Shown here in pieces: positions 7,397-15,887 of a stretch of 30,843 bases of DNA. Every line of letters starts with the position of its first letter. The stretch's first letter is position 1. Made by a program: the position numbers and the translations under genes. The DNA comes from Bacillota bacterium. GTDB taxonomy: Bacteria; Bacillota; Clostridia; Tissierellales; Sedimentibacteraceae. The notes beneath the pieces are model-generated. The model was given only the letters and a program-made list of their open reading frames with translations. It was not told the origin of the DNA and did not search any database. Location: contig JAEXUD010000035.1 in assembly GCA_023453025.1 (NCBI GenBank), positions 1 to 30,843 on the forward strand, written 5' to 3'.

Positions 7397-9250
7397 ATGT
7401 TTGATATACAGGACGAATTAAAGAAGATGCCGGACAACCCAGGTGTTTACCAAATGAAAAATCAGTTTGGAGAAATTATATACGTGGGTAAGGCAAAAAA
7501 CTTAAAAAAAAGAGTGAAGCAATATTTTCAATCAAAAAACCATGCACCTAAAATAGAAGCAATGATAAGAAATATTGCAGAATTTGAATATATAATAGTA
7601 GACAATGAAGTTGAAGCGTTAATACTTGAAGCTAACTTGATAAAAAAATACAGACCTAAATACAATACTATATTAAGAGATGATAAGCAGTATCCGTATA
7701 TAAAAATTTCTGTTCAGGAAAAATACCCCAGGATTTACAAGGTAAGGGAAGTAAAAAAAGACGGAGCAAAGTATTTTGGACCATATCCAAGCGTTTATGC
7801 AGTCAACGAGTTTATTGACATTATAGGAAGCTTATACAAGCTCAGAAAATGTTCATTAAAGTTGGATGGAACAAAGAAAAACCAAAGACCTTGCTTGAAT
7901 TATCATATTGGAAGGTGCACTGCTCCATGCATGGGAAATGTTGAATCAAAGACATATAAAGAAGAAGTGAATATGGCAATAAGTTTATTGTCAGGCAAAG
8001 AGGAAGAGTTGATTAATTCCTTAACAATAAAAATGCATGCATCATCTGATAATCTTGATTTTGAAACAGCCGCCAAATACAGAGATCAAATTAAAGCATT
8101 GGAGTTAATTACAGAAAAACAAAAAATCATTTCGGCTAATTCGAACCTTGACCAGGATGTGATAGGAAGTGCATTAGGAATTGAAGAAGCATGCGTTCAG
8201 ATATTTTTTATTCGCGGCGGCAAAATAATAGGCAGAGAACACTATTTATTGACAAATATTGAAAATGAAACAAGAGAAGAAATTATAAGTTCATTTTTAT
8301 CTCAATTTTATACAGGAACTGTATATATTCCTAAGGAAATATATATAGAAGCAGACATTGAAGAACGAGAAGTTTTAGAAAAACTTCTCAGCGAAAAAAG
8401 AGGAAATAAGGTTTCAATCAAAATCCCTGCAAAGGGTGACAAAAGCATGCTTATTAAGATGATAAAGAAAAACGCATTGGAAATTCTGGAAAAGGGAAGC
8501 CAAAGAATCAAGAAAAATCTTGATGAAAGCATGCAGGCAGTTGAAGAATTAAAAGATTTATTGGAGCTGAATGAAGCTCCTCTCAGAATAGAGGCATATG
8601 ACATTTCAAATATACAGGGAGTTGAATCTGTCGGTTCAATGGTAGTATTCGAAAGAGGTTTGCCAAGTAAAAGCAACTACAGGCGCTTTAGAATCAAGAC
8701 CGTCAAGGGTCCAAATGATTATAAAAGCATGGAGGAAGTGCTTGAAAGACGAATAAACCGTGGACTTGCCCAAAGTGACATTAATGGTTTCAATAAAATG
8801 CCTGACTTAATATTGATTGATGGAGGAAAGGGACAAACCGGCATTGCAGAAGAAGTAATTTATAATTTTGGATTAAATATACCAATTTGTGGAATGATAA
8901 AGGATGACAAGCATACTACAAGAGGTTTAATTTATCGGAATAGGGAAATAGAATTGAGTAAGGATAACAAGGTTTACAGACTGATTTACAGAATTCAGGA
9001 GGAGGCTCACAGATTTGCCATTGATTATCACCGCAACTTAAGAGATAAGACCTTGTTTAAGTCAGAGCTGGATAATGTAGAAAATGTGGGCGAAAAAAGA
9101 AAAATCAATTTACTGAAAGAATTTGGCTCAATTGAGAATATCAAAACAAAAAATATTGAAGAGCTGGCTGCTGTAAAAGGAATGAATCTCAGGGCAGCTG
9201 AGTCGGTATATAATTATTTTAAACAAAAAGAAAAGATGAATAATGGATGA
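7397..9250 (+). CDS. uvrC: UvrABC excinuclease subunit C
   Basis: A 617-residue nucleotide excision repair nuclease that cuts both sides of a UvrB-marked lesion. The N-terminal GIY-YIG domain shows GVY (16-18) and YVG (29-31). A four-cysteine region follows (RKCSLKL then RPCLNYHIGRCTAPC), likely the iron-sulfur site known in the family. Next come a UVR/UvrB-binding segment (NLDFETAAKYRDQIKALE), the RNase H-like nuclease with Asp in AYDISNIQG and LILIDGGKGQ and His in EEAHRFAI, and C-terminal helix-hairpin-helix motifs. An in-frame ATG 30 nt earlier exists, but the ATG at 7397 has AAGGAG at the right distance and gives the usual N-terminus. Length is normal. Followed 36 bp later by hprK, a common clostridial pairing. 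Confidence 0.97.
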   Translation: MFDIQDELKKMPDNPGVYQMKNQFGEIIYVGKAKNLKKRVKQYFQSKNHAPKIEAMIRNIAEFEYIIVDNEVEALILEANLIKKYRPKYNTILRDDKQYPYIKISVQEKYPRIYKVREVKKDGAKYFGPYPSVYAVNEFIDIIGSLYKLRKCSLKLDGTKKNQRPCLNYHIGRCTAPCMGNVESKTYKEEVNMAISLLSGKEEELINSLTIKMHASSDNLDFETAAKYRDQIKALELITEKQKIISANSNLDQDVIGSALGIEEACVQIFFIRGGKIIGREHYLLTNIENETREEIISSFLSQFYTGTVYIPKEIYIEADIEEREVLEKLLSEKRGNKVSIKIPAKGDKSMLIKMIKKNALEILEKGSQRIKKNLDESMQAVEELKDLLELNEAPLRIEAYDISNIQGVESVGSMVVFERGLPSKSNYRRFRIKTVKGPNDYKSMEEVLERRINRGLAQSDINGFNKMPDLILIDGGKGQTGIAEEVIYNFGLNIPICGMIKDDKHTTRGLIYRNREIELSKDNKVYRLIYRIQEEAHRFAIDYHRNLRDKTLFKSELDNVENVGEKRKINLLKEFGSIENIKTKNIEELAAVKGMNLRAAESVYNYFKQKEKMNNG

Positions 9251-9286
9251 ATATTGAACAGTACGATGGAATAGAGGATGGTAACT

Positions 9287-10198
9287 ATGCAGTATGTTAA
9301 ACTTGAGGATTTAGTAAGCTATATAAATTTAGAACCTGTAAATTATCCGGAGGATGTGCAATCAAGAATTTATACTCCTGAAATAATACGACCGGGGCTT
9401 CAAATGGCCGGTTATTTTGATTGGTTTTCATTTGAAAGAGTACAAGTAATGGGAAAGGCGGAAACCTTTTATTTAAAAACATTGGATGAGGATGTAAAAC
9501 GGCAAAGATTGGATAAATATTTCAGCTTTCCGATTCCGGGACTTATAATTGCCAATGATGTGGCAGTAGATGAAGATTTGATTCATTATGCAAAAAAATA
9601 CAAGAGACCTGTATTTTTATCCAGACAAAAAACAGATAAGCTGGTTAATGTTCTTATAAATTTTTTAGAAGAGGAATTAGCAGAAGAAACAACACTTCAC
9701 GGAGTATGCCTTGAGGTATTTGGTGTCGGTGTTTTTATAAAAGGTAAAAGCGGCATAGGTAAAAGTGAAACCTCACTGGAATTAATTAACAGAGGACATC
9801 GTCTTGTTGCGGATGATGCTGTTATAATTAAGAAGGTTGACAATGGATTGAAAGCAACGTGTCCGGAGCTTACGCAGCACTTAATGGAAATCAGAGGTAT
9901 AGGTATACTTGATATAAAGCATTTGTTTGGTGTCGGCTCAATAAGAATAGAGCAGTTTGTGGAAATAGTAATAGAACTGGAAGAATGGGACGAAAATAAG
10001 GAATATGACAGAATCGGAACGGACGAAGATTACACAGAAATTTTGGGGATTAAAGTTCCGACAGTTGTAATTCCTGTGAGACCCGGAAGAAATATTTCTG
10101 CTATTATCGAAATTGCAGCTAAAAATTACAGACAAAAGCTCCTTGGCTACAACCCGCTGGAAACATATAATAAAAGATTTAAAAGTTTAACAAGATAA
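9287..10198 (+). CDS. hprK: HPr kinase/phosphorylase
   Basis: A 303-residue bifunctional enzyme that phosphorylates or dephosphorylates HPr on Ser46 in response to ATP/fructose-1,6-bisphosphate and phosphate, controlling CcpA-type carbon catabolite repression. The P-loop GKSGIGKS starts at residue 153, the preceding catalytic His is in TTLHGVCLEV, and the HPrK signature is EIRGIGILDIKHLFG. The start at 9287 is chosen because AGAGG lies 9 nt upstream; the ATG at 9278 directly abuts that ribosome site. It probably shares the uvrC transcript. No obvious terminator follows. The enzyme being present implies HPr and regulation by sugar status elsewhere in the genome. Confidence 0.97.
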   Translation: MQYVKLEDLVSYINLEPVNYPEDVQSRIYTPEIIRPGLQMAGYFDWFSFERVQVMGKAETFYLKTLDEDVKRQRLDKYFSFPIPGLIIANDVAVDEDLIHYAKKYKRPVFLSRQKTDKLVNVLINFLEEELAEETTLHGVCLEVFGVGVFIKGKSGIGKSETSLELINRGHRLVADDAVIIKKVDNGLKATCPELTQHLMEIRGIGILDIKHLFGVGSIRIEQFVEIVIELEEWDENKEYDRIGTDEDYTEILGIKVPTVVIPVRPGRNISAIIEIAAKNYRQKLLGYNPLETYNKRFKSLTR

Positions 10199-10337
10199 GA
10201 TATTTATGAAACTTTTATAATTAATCTTGCAAATTTTAAAATAAATTATATCTCAAAAACTTAATAAATTAAAAAAAAATGGAGCAATATTTATTTAAAT
10301 TACCGAAAAAACCTAATGTGACTTTAAAAATCTGCTG

Positions 10338-10351
10338 ATTAAACGTTATCA
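10338..10351 (+). promoter_or_regulatory. Cre-like sequence (weak)
   Basis: ATTAAACGTTATCA agrees with the CcpA cre consensus TGWAANCGNTNWCA except at the first two bases, and it lies just upstream of a promoter -35. It is suggestive only. Confidence 0.25.
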
Positions 10352-10373
10352 CAAAATTATGCAATTTTTATGG

Positions 10374-10402
10374 TTGCATTTATTTTTGCTTTGGGCTATA
10401 AT
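10374..10402 (+). promoter_or_regulatory. Sigma-A promoter upstream of PFOR
   Basis: TTGCAT (10374-10379), a 17-bp spacer, TATAAT (10397-10402). This would give a leader of about 130 nt. Confidence 0.6.
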
Positions 10403-10493
10403 TTAATGTGTATTGATTTTTATAACATGGTAATAACATGCCTGTTTAGCTATATATTGCAAACAACTGATAAATTCTTTGTTATAAACAATA

Positions 10494-10521
10494 TTGACAA
10501 GGTTACACTTTACTATTTAAT
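10494..10521 (+). promoter_or_regulatory. Second sigma-A promoter candidate upstream of PFOR
   Basis: Consensus TTGACA (10494-10499) with TTTAAT (10516-10521) at 16 bp. Transcription would start almost at the AGGAGG, giving a very short leader, so the upstream promoter may be the main one. Confidence 0.5.
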
Positions 10522-10543
10522 AATTATATAGGAGGATATATAA

Positions 10544-13500
10544 ATGTCAAAAGTTATGAAAACTATGGACGGAAATACCGCTGCTGCGTATGTCTCATAT
10601 GCCTTTACAGATGTTGCGGCAATATTTCCTATAACACCATCTTCACCTATGGCCGAACTTGCTGATGAGTGGGCAGCACATGGTCAAAAAAACATTTTCG
10701 GGCAGACTGTTAAGGTTGTGGAAATGCAATCAGAAGGTGGAGCTTCAGGAGCCGTTCACGGTTCATTGCAGGCAGGTGCTTTAACTACTACTTATACTGC
10801 TTCACAGGGATTGTTATTAATGATTCCTAATATGTATAAAATAGCCGGAGAATTGTTGCCTGCAGTATTCCATGTATCAGCCAGAGCAATTGCAGGTCAT
10901 GCATTATCAATTTTCGGCGATCATTCAGACGTAATGGCTGCCAGACAAACAGGCTTTGCATTATTAGCTTCAAGCAGTGTTCAGGAAGCGATGGATTTAG
11001 GCGGAGTTGCACATTTAGCAACTATTAAAACAAGAGTTCCGTTTGTACATTTCTTTGATGGTTTCAGAACATCACATGAAGTTCAAAAGATTGAAACTAT
11101 TGATTATGCTGATTTAGCAAAATTAGTTGATATGGATGCTGTTAATGAATTCAGAGCAAGATCTTTGAATCCGGAACATCCTGTTACAAGAGGTACAGCT
11201 CAAAACCCGGATATATTCTTCCAAGCTAAAGAAGCTTCAAACAAATTCTATGAAACAGTACCGGGTGTAGTTGCTGACTACATGAAGGAAATAGAAAAAA
11301 TTACAGGAAGAGAATATAAGCCATTTAACTATTATGGAGCACCTGATGCTGAAAATATTATAGTTGCAATGGGTTCAGTTACTGAAACAGCTGAAGAAGT
11401 GATTGATTACTTAACTGCTAAAGGAGAAAAAGTAGGTATAGTTATAGTTCACTTATACAGACCTTTCTCATCAAAATATTTCTTTGACGTAATGCCAAAG
11501 ACTGTTAAAAAAATAGCAGTTCTTGACAGATGCAAAGAACCGGGCTCAGTTGGTGAATCATTATTATTGGATGTTAAATCCTTATATTACGAACGAGAAG
11601 ATCAACCGTTAATAATCGGCGGAAGATATGGATTAGGTTCTAAAGATACAACCCCGGCTCAAATATTTGCTGTATACAATAATTTAAAACAAGACCAGCC
11701 AAAGGATGCCTTTACAATCGGAATAGTTGATGATGTTACATTTACATCTTTAGAAACTCCTGAAGTTGTTAATACATCAGCAGAAGGAACAGTAAGATGT
11801 AAATTCTGGGGTCTTGGTTCTGACGGAACAGTCGGAGCAAATAAGGATGCAATAAAAATAATCGGAGACCATACAAACATGTATGCTCAAGGATATTTTT
11901 CATATGACTCTAAAAAATCAGGCGGAGTTACAGTATCTCACTTAAGATTCGGTAAAAAACCTATCAGATCAACTTATTTAATAGATGAAGCAGATTTCGT
12001 ATCATTGTCACAGCAATCATATGTAGCAAAGTATGATGTGTTGACAGGGCTTAAGAAAGGCGGAACATTCTTATTAAATACTATCTGGTCTAAAGAAGAA
12101 TTAGAAGCAAATTTACCGGCAAAATATAAAAAATATTTAGCTCAAAAAAATATTAATTTCTATACAATCAATGCTACAAAAATTGCTCAAGAATTAGGAC
12201 TTGGAAACAGAACAAATATGATAATCCAGTCCGCATTCTTTAAACTGGCCAATGTTATTCCTGTTGATGAAGCTGTAGAATACTTAAATAAAGCTATTGA
12301 AAAATCATATGGCAAAAAAGGTGATGCAATAGTTAATATGAACAAAGAAGCTGTTCAAAAAGGTATTGTGGAACTAGTAAAGATAGAAGTTCCTGAAAGC
12401 TGGAAGGATGCTTCAGATGATGTCAGCGCAAACAGTGGTTTAGCAGTTCCGTTTACTGAAGAGGAAAAACCGGAATTTATAAAAAATGTTGTTGATGTTA
12501 TGAACAGACAAGAAGGAGATATACTTCCTGTAAGTACATTTGTCGGCATAGAAGACGGTTCATTCCCACAAGGTACATCTGCTTATGAAAAAAGAGGAAT
12601 TGCAGTTGATGTTCCAAAATGGTTACCTGAAAATTGTATTCAATGTAATCAATGTGCATTTGTATGTCCTCATGCAGTTATCAGACCAACATTGTTAAAC
12701 GAAGAAGAAAAAGCAAATGCACCTCATAACTTTGATACTCTTAAGGCAATAGGCAAAGGCTTAGACGGGTTAGAGTACAGACTTGCAATAAGCCCATTGG
12801 ATTGTACCGGTTGCGGAAACTGTGCAGATATCTGTCCAGGCAAGAAAGGAAATAAAGCCCTTGTTATGACTCCAATTGCTGAAGAGGTTGAAGCAGGAGT
12901 TCCAAACTGGAAGTATGCTATTGAAAAGGTAACAATAAAAGATAATTTGATGGATAAGGTTTCAGTAAAAGGAAGCCAGTTCTGCAAACCATACTTTGAG
13001 TTCTCAGGTGCTTGCGCAGGCTGCGGAGAAACAGCTTATGTCAAGACTATTACTCAATTGTTCGGAGACAGAATGATGATAGCCAATGCTACAGGATGCT
13101 CATCAATTTGGGGAGCTTCTGCACCGGCTACTCCATATACAACAGACTCAAACGGAAGAGGACCTTCATGGGCTAACTCATTGTTTGAAGACAATGCTGA
13201 ATATGGATTGGGTATGGCAATTGCTGTACGACAAATGAGAGATTCAATCCAGATGTCAATCGATAATTTGATGGAAAAAGATATACCTCAGGAATTAAAA
13301 GATGCGTTCAATGAATGGGTTGCCACCAAGAATGATGGTGAAAAATCAAGAGCAGCATCTGACAAGGTTGTCGCAGCATTAGAAGGATTTGAGACATGTG
13401 CAGAATGTGAAAAAGATGTTAAGAATATATTGAATAAGAAGGATTACCTGGTTAAAAAGTCACAGTGGATAATCGGCGGAGACGGCTGGGCTTATGACAT

Positions 13501-14110
13501 AGGTTACGGTGGATTAGACCACGTATTGGCAAGCGGAGAAGATGTAAATGTACTTGTAGTTGATACAGAAGTTTACTCAAATACAGGAGGTCAATCTTCA
13601 AAAGCTACTCCGACTGCTTCAATTGCTAAATTTGCAGCATCCGGAAAGAGAATTAAGAAAAAAGACCTTGGTATGATATCTGCTACTTACGGATATGTAT
13701 ATGTAGCACAGGTTGCTATAGGTGCTGACAAGAACCAGTTCCTGAAAGCATTAAAAGAAGCTGAAAGCTATGACGGACCTTCATTAATCATTGCTTATGC
13801 TCCATGTATCAACCATGGTATCAAGGCCGGAATGGGCAAGACAGTAGACAGAGAAAAGAAAGCTGTCGAAGCCGGATACTGGCATTTATACAGATTCAAT
13901 CCACTTCTGAAAGAAGAAGGAAAGAATCCGTTCATGCTGGATTCCAAGGCTCCAAGTGCATCATTCAGAGAGTTCCTTGAAGGCGAAGTAAGATATGCTT
14001 CATTGAAGGTATCCTTCCCTGAAATAGCTGAACAATTATTTGTTAAAGCAGAAAAAGATGCTAAAGACAGATATGACGGCTATGTAAGAATGACCCAGAT
14101 GAATTACTAA
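10544..14110 (+). CDS. nifJ: Pyruvate:ferredoxin (flavodoxin) oxidoreductase, single-chain
   Basis: A 1188-residue cytoplasmic enzyme converting pyruvate, CoA and oxidised ferredoxin to acetyl-CoA, CO2 and reduced ferredoxin. All domains of the one-chain clostridial form are fused in order: the N-terminal pyruvate-binding domain (FPITPSSPMAE), the gamma-like domain, two ferredoxin-type clusters (CIQCNQCAFVCP from Cys698; CTGCGNCADICP from Cys754), proximal cluster cysteines in GACAGCGE, and the thiamine-diphosphate site GDGWAYDIG (Asp980) with YSNTGGQ. Length is typical. The start has AGGAGG upstream. It is transcribed alone, with a terminator right after, and directly precedes the 2-hydroxyacid operon whose product pyruvate it would use. 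Codon use is even and favours A/T endings, consistent with high expression. Confidence 0.98.
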   Translation: MSKVMKTMDGNTAAAYVSYAFTDVAAIFPITPSSPMAELADEWAAHGQKNIFGQTVKVVEMQSEGGASGAVHGSLQAGALTTTYTASQGLLLMIPNMYKIAGELLPAVFHVSARAIAGHALSIFGDHSDVMAARQTGFALLASSSVQEAMDLGGVAHLATIKTRVPFVHFFDGFRTSHEVQKIETIDYADLAKLVDMDAVNEFRARSLNPEHPVTRGTAQNPDIFFQAKEASNKFYETVPGVVADYMKEIEKITGREYKPFNYYGAPDAENIIVAMGSVTETAEEVIDYLTAKGEKVGIVIVHLYRPFSSKYFFDVMPKTVKKIAVLDRCKEPGSVGESLLLDVKSLYYEREDQPLIIGGRYGLGSKDTTPAQIFAVYNNLKQDQPKDAFTIGIVDDVTFTSLETPEVVNTSAEGTVRCKFWGLGSDGTVGANKDAIKIIGDHTNMYAQGYFSYDSKKSGGVTVSHLRFGKKPIRSTYLIDEADFVSLSQQSYVAKYDVLTGLKKGGTFLLNTIWSKEELEANLPAKYKKYLAQKNINFYTINATKIAQELGLGNRTNMIIQSAFFKLANVIPVDEAVEYLNKAIEKSYGKKGDAIVNMNKEAVQKGIVELVKIEVPESWKDASDDVSANSGLAVPFTEEEKPEFIKNVVDVMNRQEGDILPVSTFVGIEDGSFPQGTSAYEKRGIAVDVPKWLPENCIQCNQCAFVCPHAVIRPTLLNEEEKANAPHNFDTLKAIGKGLDGLEYRLAISPLDCTGCGNCADICPGKKGNKALVMTPIAEEVEAGVPNWKYAIEKVTIKDNLMDKVSVKGSQFCKPYFEFSGACAGCGETAYVKTITQLFGDRMMIANATGCSSIWGASAPATPYTTDSNGRGPSWANSLFEDNAEYGLGMAIAVRQMRDSIQMSIDNLMEKDIPQELKDAFNEWVATKNDGEKSRAASDKVVAALEGFETCAECEKDVKNILNKKDYLVKKSQWIIGGDGWAYDIGYGGLDHVLASGEDVNVLVVDTEVYSNTGGQSSKATPTASIAKFAASGKRIKKKDLGMISATYGYVYVAQVAIGADKNQFLKALKEAESYDGPSLIIAYAPCINHGIKAGMGKTVDREKKAVEAGYWHLYRFNPLLKEEGKNPFMLDSKAPSASFREFLEGEVRYASLKVSFPEIAEQLFVKAEKDAKDRYDGYVRMTQMNY

Positions 14111-14120
14111 AAGAATCAGG

Positions 14121-14160
14121 AGCTGCTGTACTATAAATTTAGTGCAGCAGCTTTTATTTT
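14121..14160 (+). terminator. Terminator after PFOR
   Basis: AGCTGCTGTACTA (14121-14133) pairs with TAGTGCAGCAGCT (14140-14152) with one wobble pair, then TTTATTTT follows. Confidence 0.9.
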
Positions 14161-14206
14161 ATGGTATAATTAGATATTACAGAGTAATTTTTTTATGGTG
14201 AAAGAT

Positions 14207-14902
14207 ATGGAAAATGATATATTGCAAAAAAAATCATATACAAGGGTAATTGATTATATAAAAAAACAAATAATGACCGGTGAATTAAAAACCGGAGAAA
14301 GGCTGCCCTCTGAAAGAGAATTGTCTGAAATGCTGGGATTAAGCAGAAATTCTGTCAGAGAAGCTATCAGGACGTTGGATTTTATGGGCGTTGTTTCCAG
14401 CCAGCATGGTGCAGGAAACTATCTGACCGGAAATTTTGAAAATAATCTGGTAGAATCGATGTCTATGATGTTTTTGCTGAATCAAATCAGTTACCGTCAA
14501 ATAAGCCAGTTGAGACGAGGACTGGAACTTCAGGCATTGATGATTGCCATAGACAACGCTACAGAACAAGAGATAAAGCACCTTGTTCAAATAAATGCTC
14601 AGCTGGAAACTCAAGATGAGAAAAACAACATTATTCTGGACAAACAGTTGCATTATAACATAGCAATTGCCTCCAGAAATACTTTGATTATAAATATCCT
14701 TCAGGCTCTTTCAGAAGTTATGGATAAATTCATTGCAGATTTAAGAAGTGAAATTCTTGCAAATGAAGAAAGCAGAAAGCAGCTTAATGATGCGCATAAT
14801 GAAATTGTAAAAAGCTTGATATTTAAGGATAAGGCTTTAGGATTTAATGCCATTAACAAACATTTCGCCGTGATTGACGAAAAACTTGAAAGTTATAAAT
14901 AA
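14207..14902 (+). CDS. FadR/GntR-family transcriptional regulator, LldR-like
   Basis: A 231-residue repressor-type protein. The N-terminal winged helix (about residues 8-75) shows the GntR signature GERLPSERELSEMLGLSRNSVREAIRTL; the helical FCD-like effector domain follows (about 90-230), with RRGLELQA and His positions (LHYNIA, DAHNEIV) typical of metal-dependent carboxylate binding. The start at 14207 is preferred over the in-frame ATG at 14195 because GGTGA lies 5 nt upstream. It is immediately upstream of etfBA and the hydroxyacid dehydrogenase, and the operon promoter carries two palindromes of the FadR type (TGGT-N3-ACCA). By position and operator type it should sense lactate or a similar hydroxyacid and control that operon. 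A TATAAT with TGG before it (14165-14170) may drive it. Confidence 0.88.
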   Translation: MENDILQKKSYTRVIDYIKKQIMTGELKTGERLPSERELSEMLGLSRNSVREAIRTLDFMGVVSSQHGAGNYLTGNFENNLVESMSMMFLLNQISYRQISQLRRGLELQALMIAIDNATEQEIKHLVQINAQLETQDEKNNIILDKQLHYNIAIASRNTLIINILQALSEVMDKFIADLRSEILANEESRKQLNDAHNEIVKSLIFKDKALGFNAINKHFAVIDEKLESYK

Positions 14903-14924
14903 TGTGTTAAAAAAAAGACTATTA

Positions 14925-14953
14925 TTGACACCGGGGAAAACGTAAAGTATAAT
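14925..14953 (+). promoter_or_regulatory. Consensus sigma-A promoter of the etfB operon
   Basis: TTGACA (14925-14930), exactly 17 bp, TATAAT (14948-14953): a full consensus promoter. Start of transcription would be at about 14960, at the edge of the first operator, so strong repression is expected without inducer. Confidence 0.88.
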
Positions 14954-14963
14954 GTATCGAAAG

Positions 14964-14974
14964 TGGTACTACCA
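14964..14974 (+). promoter_or_regulatory. FadR-type operator 1
   Basis: TGGTACTACCA is a perfect palindrome around ACT and fits the TnGTnnnACnA pattern of FadR-family regulators such as PdhR and LldR. It lies just after the predicted transcription start. The surrounding AAAG...AT is identical to the second copy. Confidence 0.8.
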
Positions 14975-15018
14975 ATTTAATGCATGATGGCTATGTCATC
15001 TTTATTTTTTAAATAAAG

Positions 15019-15029
15019 TGGTACTACCA
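15019..15029 (+). promoter_or_regulatory. FadR-type operator 2
   Basis: An identical TGGTACTACCA, centred 55 bp from operator 1 (about five helical turns), within the leader of etfB. The spacing would suit cooperative binding or looping. Confidence 0.78.
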
Positions 15030-15089
15030 ATATTACAATCATGATTGATTAAGTTAAACCGTCTAGTAAGAAAGGGAAAAGGTAATCAT

Positions 15090-15878
15090 ATGAACATTTT
15101 AGTTTGTATTAAGCAAGTTCCTGAAACCAATAAGGTTGAAGTGGACCCGGTAACAGGTGTATTAAAAAGAAACGGCGTGGAATCAAAAATGAATCCCTAC
15201 GATCTATATGCCATTGAAACAGCTTTAAGAATAAGAGAGCAAAAAGGAGGCACGGTAGGTGTCATTACAATGGGACCTTCTCAGGCAAGAAGTGTTATTA
15301 AAGAAGCTTTTGCAATGGGGGCGGACAATGGGACTCTGATATCTGACCGTAAGTTTGGCGGTGCAGACGTTTTAGCAACAAGCTACACAATCTCACAGGG
15401 TATAAAAAAATCAGGCAGCTTTGATCTTATACTTTGCGGAAAGCAAACCACTGATGGGGATACCGCTCAGGTAGGTCCGGAGGTTGCTGAATTACTTAAT
15501 ATGCCCAGCGTTTCAAATGTGAGCAGAATAGTTGAAGTTCAAGATGATGCTGTTGTTGTCGAAATGGACATGACACATGATTTAGAGGTGGCAAGGGTTG
15601 GATTTCCATGCCTTTTAGCTGTTGAAAAAGATATCTTTATGCCAAGACTTCCGTCCTATGTTAAGAAACAGGAAACAAAGGACAGAGAAATTTCTGTTGT
15701 GACATTTGATAATTTAGATGATAAAAATGAAAAGCATTACGGCCTTAGCGGCTCTCCAACGCAAGTTCAGAAAATTTTTCCTCCTTTCGTAAATTCCCAC
15801 AGGGAAATGTGGAATGGAACAGAAGATGAGCTTACTGATAAATTGGTAAAGAAACTGAAAGAATTAAAATTTGCGTAG
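15090..15878 (+). CDS. etfB: Electron transfer flavoprotein beta subunit (bifurcating lactate dehydrogenase type)
   Basis: A 262-residue EtfB. Typical motifs are the N-terminal CIKQVPETNKVEVDP, the nucleotide-binding KMNPYDLYAIETALRI, and the FAD/AMP-binding KQTTDGDTAQVGPEVAELL. With EtfA it forms a flavin pair that passes electrons to the partner dehydrogenase encoded two genes later. In the Acetobacterium-type complex this couples lactate oxidation by NAD+ to ferredoxin oxidation. A longer frame begins at 15045, but the ATG at 15090 gives the conserved MNILVCIKQVP start and has AAAAGG 7 nt upstream; the longer version would read through the leader. First gene of a five-gene operon under the operator pair. 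Stop is 9 bp before etfA. Confidence 0.95.
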   Translation: MNILVCIKQVPETNKVEVDPVTGVLKRNGVESKMNPYDLYAIETALRIREQKGGTVGVITMGPSQARSVIKEAFAMGADNGTLISDRKFGGADVLATSYTISQGIKKSGSFDLILCGKQTTDGDTAQVGPEVAELLNMPSVSNVSRIVEVQDDAVVVEMDMTHDLEVARVGFPCLLAVEKDIFMPRLPSYVKKQETKDREISVVTFDNLDDKNEKHYGLSGSPTQVQKIFPPFVNSHREMWNGTEDELTDKLVKKLKELKFA

Positions 15879-15887
15879 GAGGATGTT

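Larger units (their letters stand above)
10199..10543. other. Intergenic control region before PFOR
   Basis: 345 AT-rich bases with no ORF. It holds two sigma-A promoter candidates (10374-10402 and 10494-10521) and a cre-like sequence at 10338-10351. I see no clear terminator for hprK. Confidence 0.5.

Noticed and set aside
15045..15089. Upstream ATG extending etfB by 15 residues
   Set aside because: The extension lies in the leader right after operator 2 and precedes the conserved MNILVCIKQVP start.
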